64,000 nt of DNA. Origin: JAEUQQ01 sp963697285 (GTDB lineage Bacteria; Acidobacteriota; Vicinamibacteria; Vicinamibacterales; JAFNAJ01). Location of the stretch: assembly GCA_963697285.1 (NCBI GenBank), contig CAVONI010000012.1, positions 62,001 through 126,000 of the forward strand, written 5' to 3'. Both the position numbers and the translations under genes were made by a program. This document shows positions 1 to 12,300 of this stretch, piece by piece. Each line of letters begins with the position of its first letter. Position 1 is the first letter of the stretch. The notes beneath the pieces were generated by a model that was given only the letters and a program-made list of their open reading frames with translations, ran no database searches and had not been told where the DNA came from.

Positions 1-3000
1 GTCGAGGTAGCGCGCGTAGCTGCGGCCCTGGGTTGCCGGGCTCACGTACACCTTGCGGGTGAACGCGAGTCCACGTGCGAAGTCGGGCGCCATCGGCCCG
101 TAGATCAACTGGCGCCACTCGGTGTCCCACCGCGCCGCCGACACGCAGCACACCGGACGGTCGTCGAGGAACAACTCGGCCGCGTTCGACAGCGTGCCTC
201 GCAGGAGATGCGCAGCGGCTCCGTCCGACACCCCGCCGTACGCAATGTCGCCGCTTCTCAGGATCCCATACCGGAAGCCATCGGCGTCGTCGAGGTTCGT
301 CACGCCGTCGGGCTTGAACTCGGTGGCGCTGTTGTTGTAGACCGACACGTCGAGTGGTTCCTGGGCGTTGCGTGCCAGCACGCCATCGAAGACCCCCACG
401 TCCTGGTTCTGGCGGATGGTGGCCCGCACCGGTCCAGGCGGCACGTTGTCGAAGAGGAACGACGTGGCCTCCATCTGGACGGCAGCCGACCACGCCCCGA
501 GGGGCCCTGCAGCCCCTTGCGCGTCGAGCACGAACAGCGTCGGACCGCTCTGCGGGAAGATGACGTTCACGCGCACCTGGCCGTAGCCGGAGAACGACAT
601 CGGCACCGCCAGTTGCCCTGCGGCCGCTTGAAGCGTCCCGCTCGCCGCAGCGAAACGCTCGCGGCAGTTGTTGTCGATGTCGCACGTCACGAGCTTCCCT
701 TGCAGGGTGACGTGCCCGACGGGAACGCTGTTGAACACGTACTGACCGCCGGCGGTGGGCTTGACGACTTCCGACGGTCCGACGCGCCGCTCGAACGCGA
801 GGTTGTCGCTGGTGAGCGCGAGCACCGCGGCGCTCACGGGCGCGCCAGTCTCGTCGGTGACCGAGACCACCACCGTTCCGGTCGCGGGCAGGCCGACGTC
901 GTTGTACCACACGTGGCTCAGGTTGCTGGCGAGCACGACGGTCCTGCCCAGGTCGGCTGTGATGCCGGTCGCCGGATCCTGCGCGGTCAGCCGGTAGTTG
1001 CCAGCCGGCTGCTCGTAGATCAGGAACGACCCGTCGTGACGCGAGACGTGGGCGAAGGTCGTCGTCCCGTCCGAGTGCCGTGCAAAGACGGTGGGATTCG
1101 GCACACCCGATCCGTCGGCGTTGAACACCCCGCCGATCAGCACCGAGATCGGCAACACGAGGCCGTCGTTGTTGACCACCACCCCATGTTGCTCGTGGTT
1201 CTCGATCGGGACGCTGACGCTGGTGCCGCTCCCGGTCGGCGACTCTGCCCTGAGTGTCGCGAGGCCGCTTTCGGGGAGTGCCAGGAACAGGGAGAACCCG
1301 CCATGCCTGCCCGCTGTCGTCTGCGCCATGACGGCGCCGGTCTCCGGGTGCAGCACCGTCACCACGGCGCCCTCGATCGCTTCGTCGTGGCTCTGTGCGG
1401 CATCGGTGGCGATCACGATGCCCTCGACGTGTGTCAGCACGCTGGGTGGGAGCGTCACGTCAACCACCAGATCGCGGTTACTCTCCGACACGGGCATCTC
1501 GGGACTCTCGGTGGAGCCGCCGGGCAGTCCCGCGACGAAGGCTCGCACCTTGAGGCCGCCCTGCACGAACAGCCTGTCGGCCAGGTAGTGGCCGCTGCCG
1601 TCGGTGAACACCGTGCGGAGCAGCCTGCCGTCGGCCGTGTCGATGATCTCGACGCGCTGCCCCCCGACCGTCGACGTGCCGTCAGACGCCAGCAGTGCCC
1701 CTTCGACGCGGACGCCTGACGTCCCCGCGATGCGGTAGTTGACGATGGCGGAGATGTCGGTGTCGGTCAGGCCGTTGAACATCATCCAGCTGTCGGCTGC
1801 ACCAGCGAGCGTCTCGGCCCGCTCCAGGAGGCCAGCCTGGTCGCCGGGCAGTCGCTGCAGCACGAAGTGCAGGAGCGCCACCTCGGAGTGCGGCGCGATC
1901 GTCATACGCCACTCGTAGCGGGCCACGTCGGTCCGCGTGAAGTCGAATGCAACGAGCGACGGGTAGAGTTCCGGATTGGCGCCGCTGAAGACGTAGGCCG
2001 ACTCGCCGTATTTGCCGGTGCCGCCCGCACCGACCGCAACGTAGCCGCCGGTCACGCCGGTGGGATTCACCCGCGCCGCCACGCCCCGCTCGCCGGCCGC
2101 GCTGCCGACGATGTCGGATCGCACGCCCACGGTGAGTGTCACGGGCACGTCGGTCGGGTTGGCGATCATGTCGTGGTAGCGTGCGAAGCCGCCCACGTCG
2201 GGGACGAACACCTTGCGCGTCACGACGAGGCCGCGCGCGAAGGATGGCGCGAGCGGCCCGAACGTGTACTGCGTGCCTCCGAGGTCGGTCTGCACTCCGG
2301 CCGCCCGCGAGCAGCAGACGTGGTTGTCGCCGAGGTGGAGGGCCGCCGCGTTCGCAATCGTGTCGGCCAGTTGCGGTGCCTGGAGCGGATAGCCACCCGA
2401 TACCACCCGGCCGCTGCGATCGAGCCGATAGTGGGCGCCGTCGTTCCCCCACTCGTCGATGATGCCGTCGGCCGGGAACTCCAGTCCCGACCCGAGTTCC
2501 ACGTCGAACCCGACCTCGCCCCCGGAGTCCAGTGAGCCCCGAACGAGCCCGATCTGTCCGTCGCGCTGAACCAGAACGGCGACGGGGCCAGGCGGCACCA
2601 TGTCGAACAGCCAGGAGTCAGCCTGCACCTGGTAGGCGTCGCCATACGACCCCAGCGGCCCCGAGGAGCCGAGGCCGTCGAGCACGAAGAGCGTGTTGCC
2701 CGAGCCCGACCCTGGCAGGCTCACGCGAACGTGCCCGTACCCGGCAAACGCGACCTGCATCTCGTGTGGGTCAGCTGTCGAAGCAAGACTCCCTGCAGCG
2801 CTCGCGAAGAGGACGCGACACGTCGCGCCGGGGCAGGTCGTCCGCCTGCCCTGCACGTAGAAGTCCCCGAGCGGAACGCGCTCGAAGGTGTAACGGCCCT
2901 GGGCGTCGGGCTTCACCACGTCATCGGGCCCCACGCGCCGGTCGAAGGCCATCGCATCGCCCATCAGCGCGAGGGTCGCGTCGGTCACCGGCGCGCCCGT

Positions 3001-4727
3001 GTCATCGACGGCCGTGACGACAACAGTGCCTGTGGGCGGCAGGCTGAAGTCGATGGACCACGCGTTGCTCGTACCGGTCGGCAGTTCGACGGGGTTGCTG
3101 AACTCCGCGGTGAGTCCCGAGCCGGGGTCCTGGCCCGTGATCCGGTAGCTGCCTGACGGCAGTTCGTAGAACGCGAACGTACCGTCTGCCCTGGTGCGGG
3201 TGGCGAACGTCGCGACGCCGTCTGCGCCGGTCGCAACGAGGGTCGGGAACGGCACGTCGGCGCCATCGCCAAACCTCAGTTGCCCGGCGATCGTGGAGAT
3301 CGCCAGCGCGATCTCGTCGGGTTGGACCCACGCGTCCTGCACGTCGGCCATGACGTGCACGTCCACGCCCGTTCCACTGCCCGTGGGCGATTCGGTGCGG
3401 ATGATGAACGGTGCCGTGAGGGGTTCCCCGGCGGCCGGCAACGCGACGTGGATGGTGAACAGACCGTCGCGGTCGGTCATGGCGTTCGCCTGCGTGATGG
3501 GCTCGCGCGTGCCTTCGCGCAGCAACATCACCGTCGCGCCCTCGATCGACTCGTCGTGGTTCAGCGCACGCACCCGGCCGTACACCGTTGCGTAGATGCT
3601 CTCTGGCAGGGTGAAGTCGGCCACGACATCGAAGCCGCCTTCTGCCACGGGATCGGTCTGGGTTTCGAGGAATCCTTCCGGCAGGCCGGGCACGAAGACT
3701 CGCACCTTCATGCCCTCGCCGGGATACATGTTCGGGCCGAAGTGGAACTGGCCGTTCACCAGCGTCGTGCTCTCGATGACGGTGCCGTTCAACCGCCGGA
3801 GCTCGACAAGGAACGGGCCGTTGACGAGCCCGCCGCCACCGCCGAATATGCGGACACTCCCGCGCACCTGGCCGTGCAGGCTGTCGGTCACGAGCGTCGC
3901 AAAGACGTCGCCTGGGCCATTGACCGGCACGCGCATCTCGATGAGGCCACCGCCTGCGCCGATCGTCCTGAGCAGCAGGGCCCCGCCGCGCACCTCGAGG
4001 TTCTCGGCGGTGAAGGCGCCCGTGTCGGGCTGACTGGTCACGGCAGTCAAGAACACGTTGCCCCGCTCCTGGTAGATCTCGACGACCCGGTCGGGCACCG
4101 GTGTCTGGCCGTCGGCCCCGACCAGCGTTCCGCGCAGCGTGACAACGTAGGCACCAGGCGCGCGGTAGTTGACGATGCGGCCCAGATCCTCGTCAGTGAG
4201 CCCCGCGAGTGCTTCCGGGTCGCTGAGATCGACGAGGGCCGCCGCACGGTCACGAACCGCCGCGATGCGGTCAGGCAGGTCCTGCAGGAGGAAGTGCAGG
4301 ACGCCCACGGACGCATTCGGCGGCACCGTGACGTTCCACTCGTACTGCAATGCCTGCGAGTGGAACGTCGTCTGGCCGTAGAAGATCCGGGCTGGCAGGC
4401 TCGGCGGGTTCGGACCGCTGAACACATAGCCCGATGCCCCGTAGGAGCCTGTCTCGCCGTGGAAGACCGCTGACCCGCCGCTCGACGCCGAGGGCTCGAT
4501 CATCTGCAGCAGGGTCTGCCCCATCAGCTCCGACGACAACCGGACGGTGGCCGTGAGCGGGAAGCCCGTGGGGTTGCTGACGGTGTCGAGATAGCGTGCG
4601 AACCTGCCGTCTGCCGGCACGAAGATCTTGCGCGTGACCTGAAGCACGGGCCCGCCACCCGACATCGGTCCCAGGATCATCTGCCGCCCCGCCATGTCGG
4701 TGCGCGCGACGGTGGTCGACGTCGACG
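1..4727 (-). CDS. Giant secreted modular protein A, C-terminal part (continues past left edge)
   Basis: This is the 3' part of the giant gene that starts at 19684. Spot translation at 60, 600, 1200, 2220, 3300 and 4425 gives one consistent minus-strand frame of about 1,575 codons that runs off the left edge. The product alternates CarboxypepD_reg-like beta-sandwich units (for example NNDGLVLPISVLIGG near 1150) with a recurring module whose signature is TRKVFVP..GGFARY, seen near 60 (TRKVYVS), 2220 (TRKVFVP) and 4640 (TRKIFVP). The copies are about 2.2-2.4 kb apart, so the protein is a tandem of very large supermodules. Cys is rare and no membrane anchor or sorting signal is reached before the edge. 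The frame joins upstream sequence only across an apparent one-base indel near 4727. Long Arg/His-rich plus-strand frames here are antisense shadows. Function is unknown; an extracellular or cell-surface structural role is inferred from domain type only. Confidence 0.75.
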
Positions 4728-6430
4728 CTCGTTCTCGGCGAGCGTCAGCGTCGCCGCGTTGTAGAGCGTCCCCCAGAGGGATCCATCGACGAGCGACCCG
4801 TTCTCGACACGGCCCTGGCCGTTGATCTCGTAGCGGAAGATGCCGCCATCAACCGCGACGGCACCGCCGATACTGGCCGAACTGCCGGCCCGTCCCGATC
4901 GTGACGTTGAGCACCAGCGGCTCGGTCGGGTCCTTGGGCAACGTGCCCTCGGTCGCGCCGGCCGGCGCGTCGGAGCTCGAGCCCGGGATCGCCCTGACGA
5001 TCACGAGGCCGGGCGGGACGTCGTCGGCCGAGAACGCGGTGTCCGCTCCCTGGTCAATGTAGATGTCGGCGCGGTACCGACCGAGTGGACCGACCGACCC
5101 CAGGCGTCGATCTCGACGTGATAGCTGTCAGACGTGTCGGGGTTGCCGGCGCCGTCGAGCACGTGCCCCTGCACCGACCCGTAGCCTGCAAACGCGCAAC
5201 TCGACGTCGATCACGTCGCCCGCAGCCGCCAGGTTGCCGTTTGCACTCGTGTAGATCGGGCAGCGATCCGCCACACGCCGAGCGGCTGGCCTGCAGGTAG
5301 AAGCCACCGAGCGGGACGCGTGTGAAGACGTAGAGACCGTTCGGGTCGGGCTTGTCGACGTCCCACGGCCCGACGCGTCGGTCGAACGCGAGTCGCTCGC
5401 TCACCAGTGCCGAAGCCGCGTCGGTGATCGGGTTGCCGTCACCGTCGAGGATCCGGAGACGGACGGTGCCGGTCGCGCGGCATCACGATGACGGGCCTGA
5501 CGACGCTCGTCGTGGTGTCGAGCGTCACTGCGGCCGATGCCGTGAGCCCGCTGGTTCCACCACCGGAGTCCTGTGCGGTGATCGTGTAGGTTCCCGGGGG
5601 CAGTTCGTAGAACGCGAAGGTCCCGTCCTGCCGTTCCTGGTTCGACGCACTGCGTCGTGCCGTCGGCCAGGGTGGCGAACACGGACGGATAGACCACGCG
5701 CTCGCCGTCGTGGAATGTGACCGTCCCGTCGATCGACCGTCATCGGCAGCAGGATGCTTCCGACGTCAATCGTCGCGCCCTGGAGCGTCGCCTCACCGTC
5801 CTGCTCCGCGACTAGCGAACCGCGTGCGGCGAATGCGCCAAGCACCTTGAACCGACCGTCACCCGGCAGCGCGGCAGCGAAGGCGAATCGGCCGTCGCGG
5901 TCGCTGTGGATGCGCTCGCGAGCGACGTACCGTCGCGGACGCTGCAGTTCGACCCACGCCTCTTCGATGGGCGTCTGCGACCGTCGCCCTGAGCCACCAC
6001 GGTTCCGGAGACGTGGGCGAAGACGACTGCTCGCCGGCAACGTGATGTTGACGACCAGCGCCTCGCTCGTTGACCGCGACGCGCCGGACTCGTCATCTCG
6101 AGGTAGCCGTTGGGCAGTCCCGACAGGTACAGCGGACGCGATGCCCGGTCGGACGCCGATCACTCGGCAGGAAGCGCGACGCGAAGCTGTATGCGCCGTT
6201 CTGCAGGGTCGTCCCGACAATCGTGGTGCCGTCCGACCTGATCAGGCTGATGGACGCATTCGTGTCGATCGGCGTGACGCCGTCGGCCGCGAACACCTGC
6301 CCGCTGACCGTTGCCCGCAGGACCGGCAGCGTCAGGTGCACGTCGACCGGCCCGCTTGCCGACACGGGTACGATGACATCGGCGAAGGAGCCGGCGTTGT
6401 CGGGCAGCGAGGTCCGGAACGACAAGTCCG
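4728..6430 (-). pseudogene. Giant protein A, segment shattered by frameshifts
   Basis: Protein A sequence continues here but no single frame stays open. Meaningful pieces switch frame repeatedly. One piece is around 5280-5404 (GLYVFTRVPLGGFYLQ, a CarboxypepD_reg end). Another is around 5750-5990 (WVELQRPRRYVARERI, then GDGRFKVLGAFAARGSL). Others are around 6000-6030 (FAHVSGTVVAQGD) and 6200-6430 (ISLIRSDGTTIVGTTLQNG). Breaks fall near 4727, 5215-5300, 5480, 5650, 5740, 5995, 6030, 6170 and 6430. Each is consistent with one inserted or missing base and several compensate one another. Flanking frames belong to the same protein, so this is one coding region read badly or mutated, not separate genes. 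Such density in unique sequence suggests consensus error; true decay cannot be excluded. Confidence 0.6.
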
Positions 6431-9300
6431 GCCCCGGTGACCGTCGCACTCGGGACGGTGAAGGTCCCGGCAGCATCGGTCACCACGTTGCCCGTGGTGC
6501 CGACGGGCGTCCTGTAGTCGGCCGCCCGCATGATCCCGTAACCCCGTGCAGCGGCACGGGTGTCGTCGCCGTCGGCACCCGTCACGAGGCCGTTCACCGA
6601 CACCGTGTAGGCCTGCGGCACGATGGTCACTTCGATCGCGTGGCCATCGTCGGCCTGCGTGACTTGTCCGGTCAGACCGCTCGAGCGCGCTCGACCGAGT
6701 AGGTGTAGCACGTGACGTTCGTGCCAGGCGCGTGAATGCGGATGTCGAAGGCCCCCTCGGCGACCTGCGAGAACGTCCGCCGGCCGTTGGCATCGGCCGC
6801 GCCGCTGCCAACGTTCGCGCAGTACCACTCGCTGGCCGAGCCCGACGTCCGTCATGCGGACGACCACGTTCGGGTATGGCGACCCGTCAGGCTTCTTCAC
6901 CGTGACGACGACCGACGCAACGGCCTGGGTCCGCGTGTTCACGACGATGTCGTCGCCGTCGTTCACGACGGTGACCTTCGTGTCGATGTGGCCCTTGGTG
7001 CCGTCCGAGTTGTAGTCCTTGCGCCACGCCTGGACCGTGGTGACGCCGACCGGCACGCCGTCGAACGAGTAGGCGCTGCTCGCGTCGGCGTCGCGCATCC
7101 GTCCGGCTTCGAACAGCTTGAGGCGCGCCGTGGTGCCCGCCGGGCTGCCATCGGGCTTCGTGACGGTTCCCCTGATCCGGCCGAACGGCGGCAGGGTCAG
7201 TGTCACGTTGCCGAATCCGCCGCTGGCCGCCTCCAGCGTCGTGGTGAGCTGCGCGCGGATCGGGTTGCTGCTCAGATTGGTGTACCCGCCAGATCCCGGC
7301 GGCGTGTAGACGGCGGTGACCGTCGCCAACTCTCCGACGGGGATGCCGGTGATGACGACGCGTCCGTTCGCATCGGTCGTCGCCGACTGGCTGCTGAAGC
7401 TGCCCGTCACCGTGACGAGCGTGGTGGGCGCCCCGCCGCCGCTCGCGCGGAAGACCTGGACGGTCAGCGTGCCAGGCTCGGTGTACGACAACGTTGCCTG
7501 GGTGGTCTGGTCCTGGACGATGTTGAACGACGCCCTCACCGGGTAGTTGTTCACCGGCATGTTCGATTTCAACGTGTACGACCCGACGGGCATGTCGTCC
7601 GACGTGAAGCGTCCCCCGGTCGACGTCGTCGTTGAGCGATAGAACGCGTACGGTGTCGTCGCCGGTCGGAACCACTCGACCAGGCGCCCGACCACCGGGC
7701 TTCCTGTGGCGTCGAGCAGGGTCCCTTCGAGCCGACCCGTTGGCTCGACGGCGAGGTTGACATCGCGTATCTGACCCGCAGCGATGGTCGCCATCTGCGG
7801 GAACGCCGTCAGCCCCGTGCCCTGCGGGTGTGCAGGCAGGCTCGCGCTGACGGTGTACTCGTTGGCCGACGCCGGCAAGCCGCCCACCACGAACATGCCG
7901 TCGGCCGAGAGCGACACCGTGGCGTACGTCGTTGCGAACTGGGTCACCGACACCGATCCCGACGTGACAGGCGCGCCAGTGTGTCGGCGCACGTATCCCC
8001 GCGCCACGCCGGTGTTCGCGAAGACGACGTTCTGAGTGTCGATGGTCTGGCCGGGATCGAACGCGCCGAGGATGCCGTCGGTCACAGTCGACTGGACCTG
8101 CGGATGGATCCCGCGCAGGTAGTACTGGTCGGCCGGGACCGGCAGGAGCGGCGCGCCGGTGATCGTGAACACCCCACTGCCGTTGGCAGTGACGTACCGC
8201 ACGCGATGGAACAGGATCTGGTTGCTGAGGAACTCGACCGTCGCGGCGGGAACCGGCGTTGTCCCGTCCCCTTCGAACACGGTCCCCGTGACCTTCCCGG
8301 TGATCGGCGGCAGCGGATCAACCGCGCTGGCTCCGCCCTCTGGCACGGCGAAGTTCGCGACCGCCGCCATCTCGTCGAGACCAAGGCCCGACAACGCTTC
8401 GGGCGGCAGTTGCCCCAGCCGATCGGCCGAGGCCACGGCAGCCTCGCGGTTGACCTGCATCGCCACGAAGTGCAGCAGGTTGACCGTGCCTCCCGGAGGC
8501 ACCGTCACGCTCCTCCAGGCGTACTTCATGGGCACGTACCCGCCAGGCAGCACGCTCGCCTGGACGTCGGACACGCCCAGCCGTCCACCCGGCCCATCGA
8601 ACACGAATGCGACCGGTGTTCCGTGATTCTCCGGCTGGAAGTAGGTATCGACGTCCTCGCCGAGGTCGTCCATCACGACCCAGCGATCCGGAGTCGCGAC
8701 CGGCCCGACCGCGATCGTCGCGTCGCCGCTCGACGTGGCCTGCGGATAGAGCACGACGCTGGACTGGTTGCCCCCGCTCTGGTACATGTTCGAGGTCACT
8801 TCGACGTCGATCGTGATCGGCTCTGTCGTGGGGTTGCTGAGCGATTCCAGCGTCCGCATGAAGTAGCCCGTGTCGGGCACGAAGAACTTCCGGGTGACGT
8901 TCAGCCCGTGGAGACCGAGCTGCCGGCTGGCGGTCTCACGCTGGCCGTCTTCGAAGGTGCCGTACTGCGGCGCGCCCGGCGAGGCCGGGTCGGCGAACTC
9001 GACAGCGGTAGACGGGTTGCCGGGCAGGCTGAGGCGGAGGAATCCCGCGCCGTTCGCGAAGAGGGCGTCGCCGTTGCCGCCGTTGCCGGCCTTGACGCTC
9101 CGGCCCGTCGGGTTGAGCTCGAAGCGCGCGCCGTTGGCGTCGAAGCGCACGGCGGTGGTCGTGAACGTGTTGTTCGCGAGCAGCACGTCGAGGTGCAGCA
9201 CCTGATCGAAGTGATCGAGACGGCCGACCACCTCGCCCCGCAGGTTCTCGGACGTCTTGTACGCCGACACGCGCACGTCACCGACGGCAACGCCGCTCAT
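6160..9300 (-). CDS. Giant protein A, middle fragment with CarboxypepD_reg repeats
   Basis: A 1,046-codon open frame continues protein A after an apparent extra base near 9358. It opens with the recurring beta-rich module (RKFFVPDTGYFMRTLESL near 8880, then NPTTEPITIDVEV). A string of CarboxypepD_reg-like domains of about 80-90 residues follows, recognisable by GTVFEGDGTTPVPAATVEF, GRVVITGIPVGELATV and GTVTKPDGSPAGTT. Residues encoded at about 6690-6840 are out of frame between two compensating indels. The in-frame reading there contains WYCANVGSGAADANGR. The last roughly 90 codons before the stop at 6160 are also out of frame, the true sequence having moved to another frame near 6430. The ATG at 9300 is internal to the module, so this is a fragment of the gene beginning at 19684 rather than an independent start. 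Confidence 0.65.
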   Translation of the reverse strand: MSGVAVGDVRVSAYKTSENLRGEVVGRLDHFDQVLHLDVLLANNTFTTTAVRFDANGARFELNPTGRSVKAGNGGNGDALFANGAGFLRLSLPGNPSTAVEFADPASPGAPQYGTFEDGQRETASRQLGLHGLNVTRKFFVPDTGYFMRTLESLSNPTTEPITIDVEVTSNMYQSGGNQSSVVLYPQATSSGDATIAVGPVATPDRWVVMDDLGEDVDTYFQPENHGTPVAFVFDGPGGRLGVSDVQASVLPGGYVPMKYAWRSVTVPPGGTVNLLHFVAMQVNREAAVASADRLGQLPPEALSGLGLDEMAAVANFAVPEGGASAVDPLPPITGKVTGTVFEGDGTTPVPAATVEFLSNQILFHRVRYVTANGSGVFTITGAPLLPVPADQYYLRGIHPQVQSTVTDGILGAFDPGQTIDTQNVVFANTGVARGYVRRHTGAPVTSGSVSVTQFATTYATVSLSADGMFVVGGLPASANEYTVSASLPAHPQGTGLTAFPQMATIAAGQIRDVNLAVEPTGRLEGTLLDATGSPVVGRLVEWFRPATTPYAFYRSTTTSTGGRFTSDDMPVGSYTLKSNMPVNNYPVRASFNIVQDQTTQATLSYTEPGTLTVQVFRASGGGAPTTLVTVTGSFSSQSATTDANGRVVITGIPVGELATVTAVYTPPGSGGYTNLSSNPIRAQLTTTLEAASGGFGNVTLTLPPFGRIRGTVTKPDGSPAGTTARLKLFEAGRMRDADASSAYSFDGVPVGVTTVQAWRKDYNSDGTKGHIDTKVTVVNDGDDIVVNTRTQAVASVVVTVKKPDGSPYPNVVVRMTDVGLGQRVVLRERWQRRGRCQRPADVLAGRRGGLRHPHSRAWHERHVLHLLGRARSSGLTGQVTQADDGHAIEVTIVPQAYTVSVNGLVTGADGDDTRAAARGYGIMRAADYRTPVGTTGNVVTDAAGTFTVPSATVTGAGLVVPDLAARQRRLLRRCHRTRVGKRAGRRAPDAAGPAGNGQRAGVRGRRRHADRHECVHQPDQVGRHHDCRDDPAERRIQLRVALPAE

Positions 9301-12300
9301 CGTGTACTCTCCGGCGGCTCCGGTGGTCGTGTAGTGCGCCTCGCCGAACGTCGCGTTGGAAGCTGCGCACCTCGACCGGGATGCCGTGAACGGCGTAGCC
9401 CGCGATCGGTGGCAGCACGAAGCCCGTCACCGTGCCGAGCGCCACGAACGTGAAGTCGCGGGTCTCGACCTGCCCGTTGGCGGTCAGCGCGACGCCGGCC
9501 GCGGAGCGCGCACGCATCCTGCTGCTGGTGTCGTAGACCTCGAGCGTGTAGGTCCCGAGCTTCATCGCGGGGAACGTGTACGAACCCTGCGCAATCGTGG
9601 CCCAGTACGTCGCCCACGGCGCGCCTTGCGAGGTCGCCCGCACGCTGCCGTTTGCCGGCGTCTGGGCGTCGTGGTCGAGGACCGTCCCGGTGATGCTCGC
9701 CGTCGGCTCGAGCTGGATCGTGACCAGGGCCTGGCCACCGTCGGTGACCGTGCCTGACGCCTGACCACTCAGTCCGCTCTTGGACGCCTGCGCCGTGAAG
9801 CTGCCGACCATCAACGGCGAGAGCAGCAACTTGCCGTCCTCGCCGTTCAGCGGGCCGGTCTGGCCCGACATCGCATCCGACAACGCGCCGTTGCGGACCG
9901 TGACCGACACGGTTGCGCCGTTGACGCGTGTGCCGTTGGCGTCGGTGACGGTGACGAGCACGGCGCCCTGCGCCATCAGCACCACGTCCACTCGGGCCGT
10001 CTCTCCGCTGACGGTGAACGCGCCGGTCGCGCGCCCCAGGGCCCGCGTGCCGGGATCGGTCACGCTGATCGTGAACCCGGCGAACGGCAGGAAGTCGAAT
10101 GCGAACCCTCCGTCTGCATCGGTCGTGGTCGAGTAGCGGCCGCCGCCACACACCACGCTGACCTCAGCGGCTGCCACCTTCGTGACGGCGTCGCTCCTGA
10201 AGACCGTTCCTCGCAGGTGGCCGTACGAGCTGAGTTGCACCGTGATCTCGGCCTGCTCGCCTGGCGTCGTCAGGCTGCCGGCCGTCGATCCGCCTTGACG
10301 GCTCAGGGCGTCGTACGCGCTGACCGTGAACGTGCCGAGGTAGACGTCTGCGAAGGCAAACCGACCGTCGACGCCGCTCGTGCCCGTCCGCGCGGCCGCG
10401 TTGCCGAAGATGCTCGATGCGTGAAGCGTGAGCTGCGCGTTGGCGACCGGAGCTCCAAGGGCGTCGCGCACGATGCCGGCGACGGTCCCGCGTCCAAGGA
10501 ACGAGATCGGGACGATGACTTCCTGTCCGCTCGTGCCGACGGTCGCGGTAGCCCTCCCGCGGTTGCCCACGAGATCCGAGGCCTCGAGGCGGTAGCTGCC
10601 CGATGCAACGAGGCGGAACTCGTAGTGACCCGTCTCGTCGGTGAACCGCGTATCGAGAATCGTCGTCGGGTGCGCGGCCTCGAACAAGTCGACCCTCACG
10701 CCGGCGCCTGCCGCTGTCGTGCCGTCGGGCTCGAAGACGGTACCGCTGATGGTCGACAGCGGCACCAGGACCACCTCGACGACCGCCCAGCCACCCTGGA
10801 CCGAGAGCATGGCGTCCGTGTACCCGAGGAGTGTGCCGTTCGTCGCCCGGACGCTGAACGCCCGGCCCTGCGTGGTGCCGATGACGCCCTCGACGTCGAA
10901 TGCGCCGTTCTGATCGGTCGTCGTGGTGATGGGCGTCCCGCCGTGGAAGACCGTGACGTCGGCGCCCTCGACCGGCCCGCCCGCCACGACCGTCCCGCGC
11001 ACGATGCCGCCGCTGACGGCGACGGTGCTGCTGCCGCGGACGATGCCTGCGACGAGCGCCTCGATCTGCGCCGTGCCGCCCGACACGCCCTGGACGCTGG
11101 CAGCCTTCGCCGACTCGCCCGCCGCGAAGGTCACGGACGGCGTCACTGACGCCACGCCCGGTTTCGTCGAGCGGAGTTCCACCGTCAGGCTCGAGGTCGC
11201 AGGCGCCGGCAACGCGACCGTGATGGGGGCGGTCTCGCCCGCGCGCACGACGATGGACGGAGGCAGGGTGACCTGCACGATTGATCGGGCCGTGAGCGTC
11301 ATCGCGACGGGCGTGCTCAGGTTGCCCGACCAGTCGGTCGCCCTGGCCGTCAGCGTCGTGGTGGTGCCATCGGCGAGGTTGGCCGGCACGTTGACCACGA
11401 ACGTGTGCGACGCCGTGGCGGTGGCACCGGGGACGGCATAGCTCTCGGACGTCACGAACCCGCCGGCAGCGGTCAGTGTCAGCGTGGCCACGGCGATGTC
11501 GTCGTTGCCCTCGACGATGACGTTGACCGTGTGACCGGGGACCATGTACAGGCTCCCGCTGTCGGTGCGCAGTGCCACCGTCGGCGACACGCGGTCAGCC
11601 ACGGGCAGCACCAGGCGCGCGGCATTGGTGCGGTTCCCAGCCACGTCGATGGCGTACGCGTCGAGGTCCACGCGGGAACCGGATGACGCGTTCTGCGGCA
11701 CCGTGAAGCTGAAGGTCGTCACCACGTCGGATTGTGCCGGCGCGATGATCCGCTCGGACGCGAACGCCGCCGCGTTGCTGGCGACGAAGCCGATCTTCGC
11801 GACCTTGCCGGGATCCTTGGCGCTGACGACGACGGTGAGCGACTGTCCGGGCTGCACACGCTCGCCGGAGGTCACGCCCGTGATCGAGACTGCCGGGCCG
11901 ACGGCGTCGAGGACGCCAACCGGCACCGGGGTCGCGGCCGCCAGGTGCGCTCGCGTGTCGACGACCGACGCCTCGAGCGTGATCGTCGAGCCGGGTGCCA
12001 GTGACGCCGGGACGTAGAACGTGAAGACCTGCGTGCTGTCGATGACCGCAGCGGGCAGTGTCCGCGAAAGCGCAGAAATCGTGGCAGCGCCCACCCTGGC
12101 CTTGAAGCCCACCTGGGTCACGCCCACATCGTCGGTGCCGTGCACCGTGACGTCGATCCGCTGGCCGTTCGCCGCGAGCAGCCCGCTGGCTGGGTTGGTA
12201 ATCGAAGCGATTGGTGGCGCGTCGGCGATCACGTCGACCGACGTCGCGACCGGAACACCTCGATTACCCGACGTGTCGGTCGCGATGGCCGCGAGCCGGA

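Noticed and set aside
208..1719. 503-codon plus-strand open frame at the left edge
   Set aside because: The minus strand frame at the same place reads repeated beta-sandwich domains continuous with the rest of protein A; the plus frame is a shadow.
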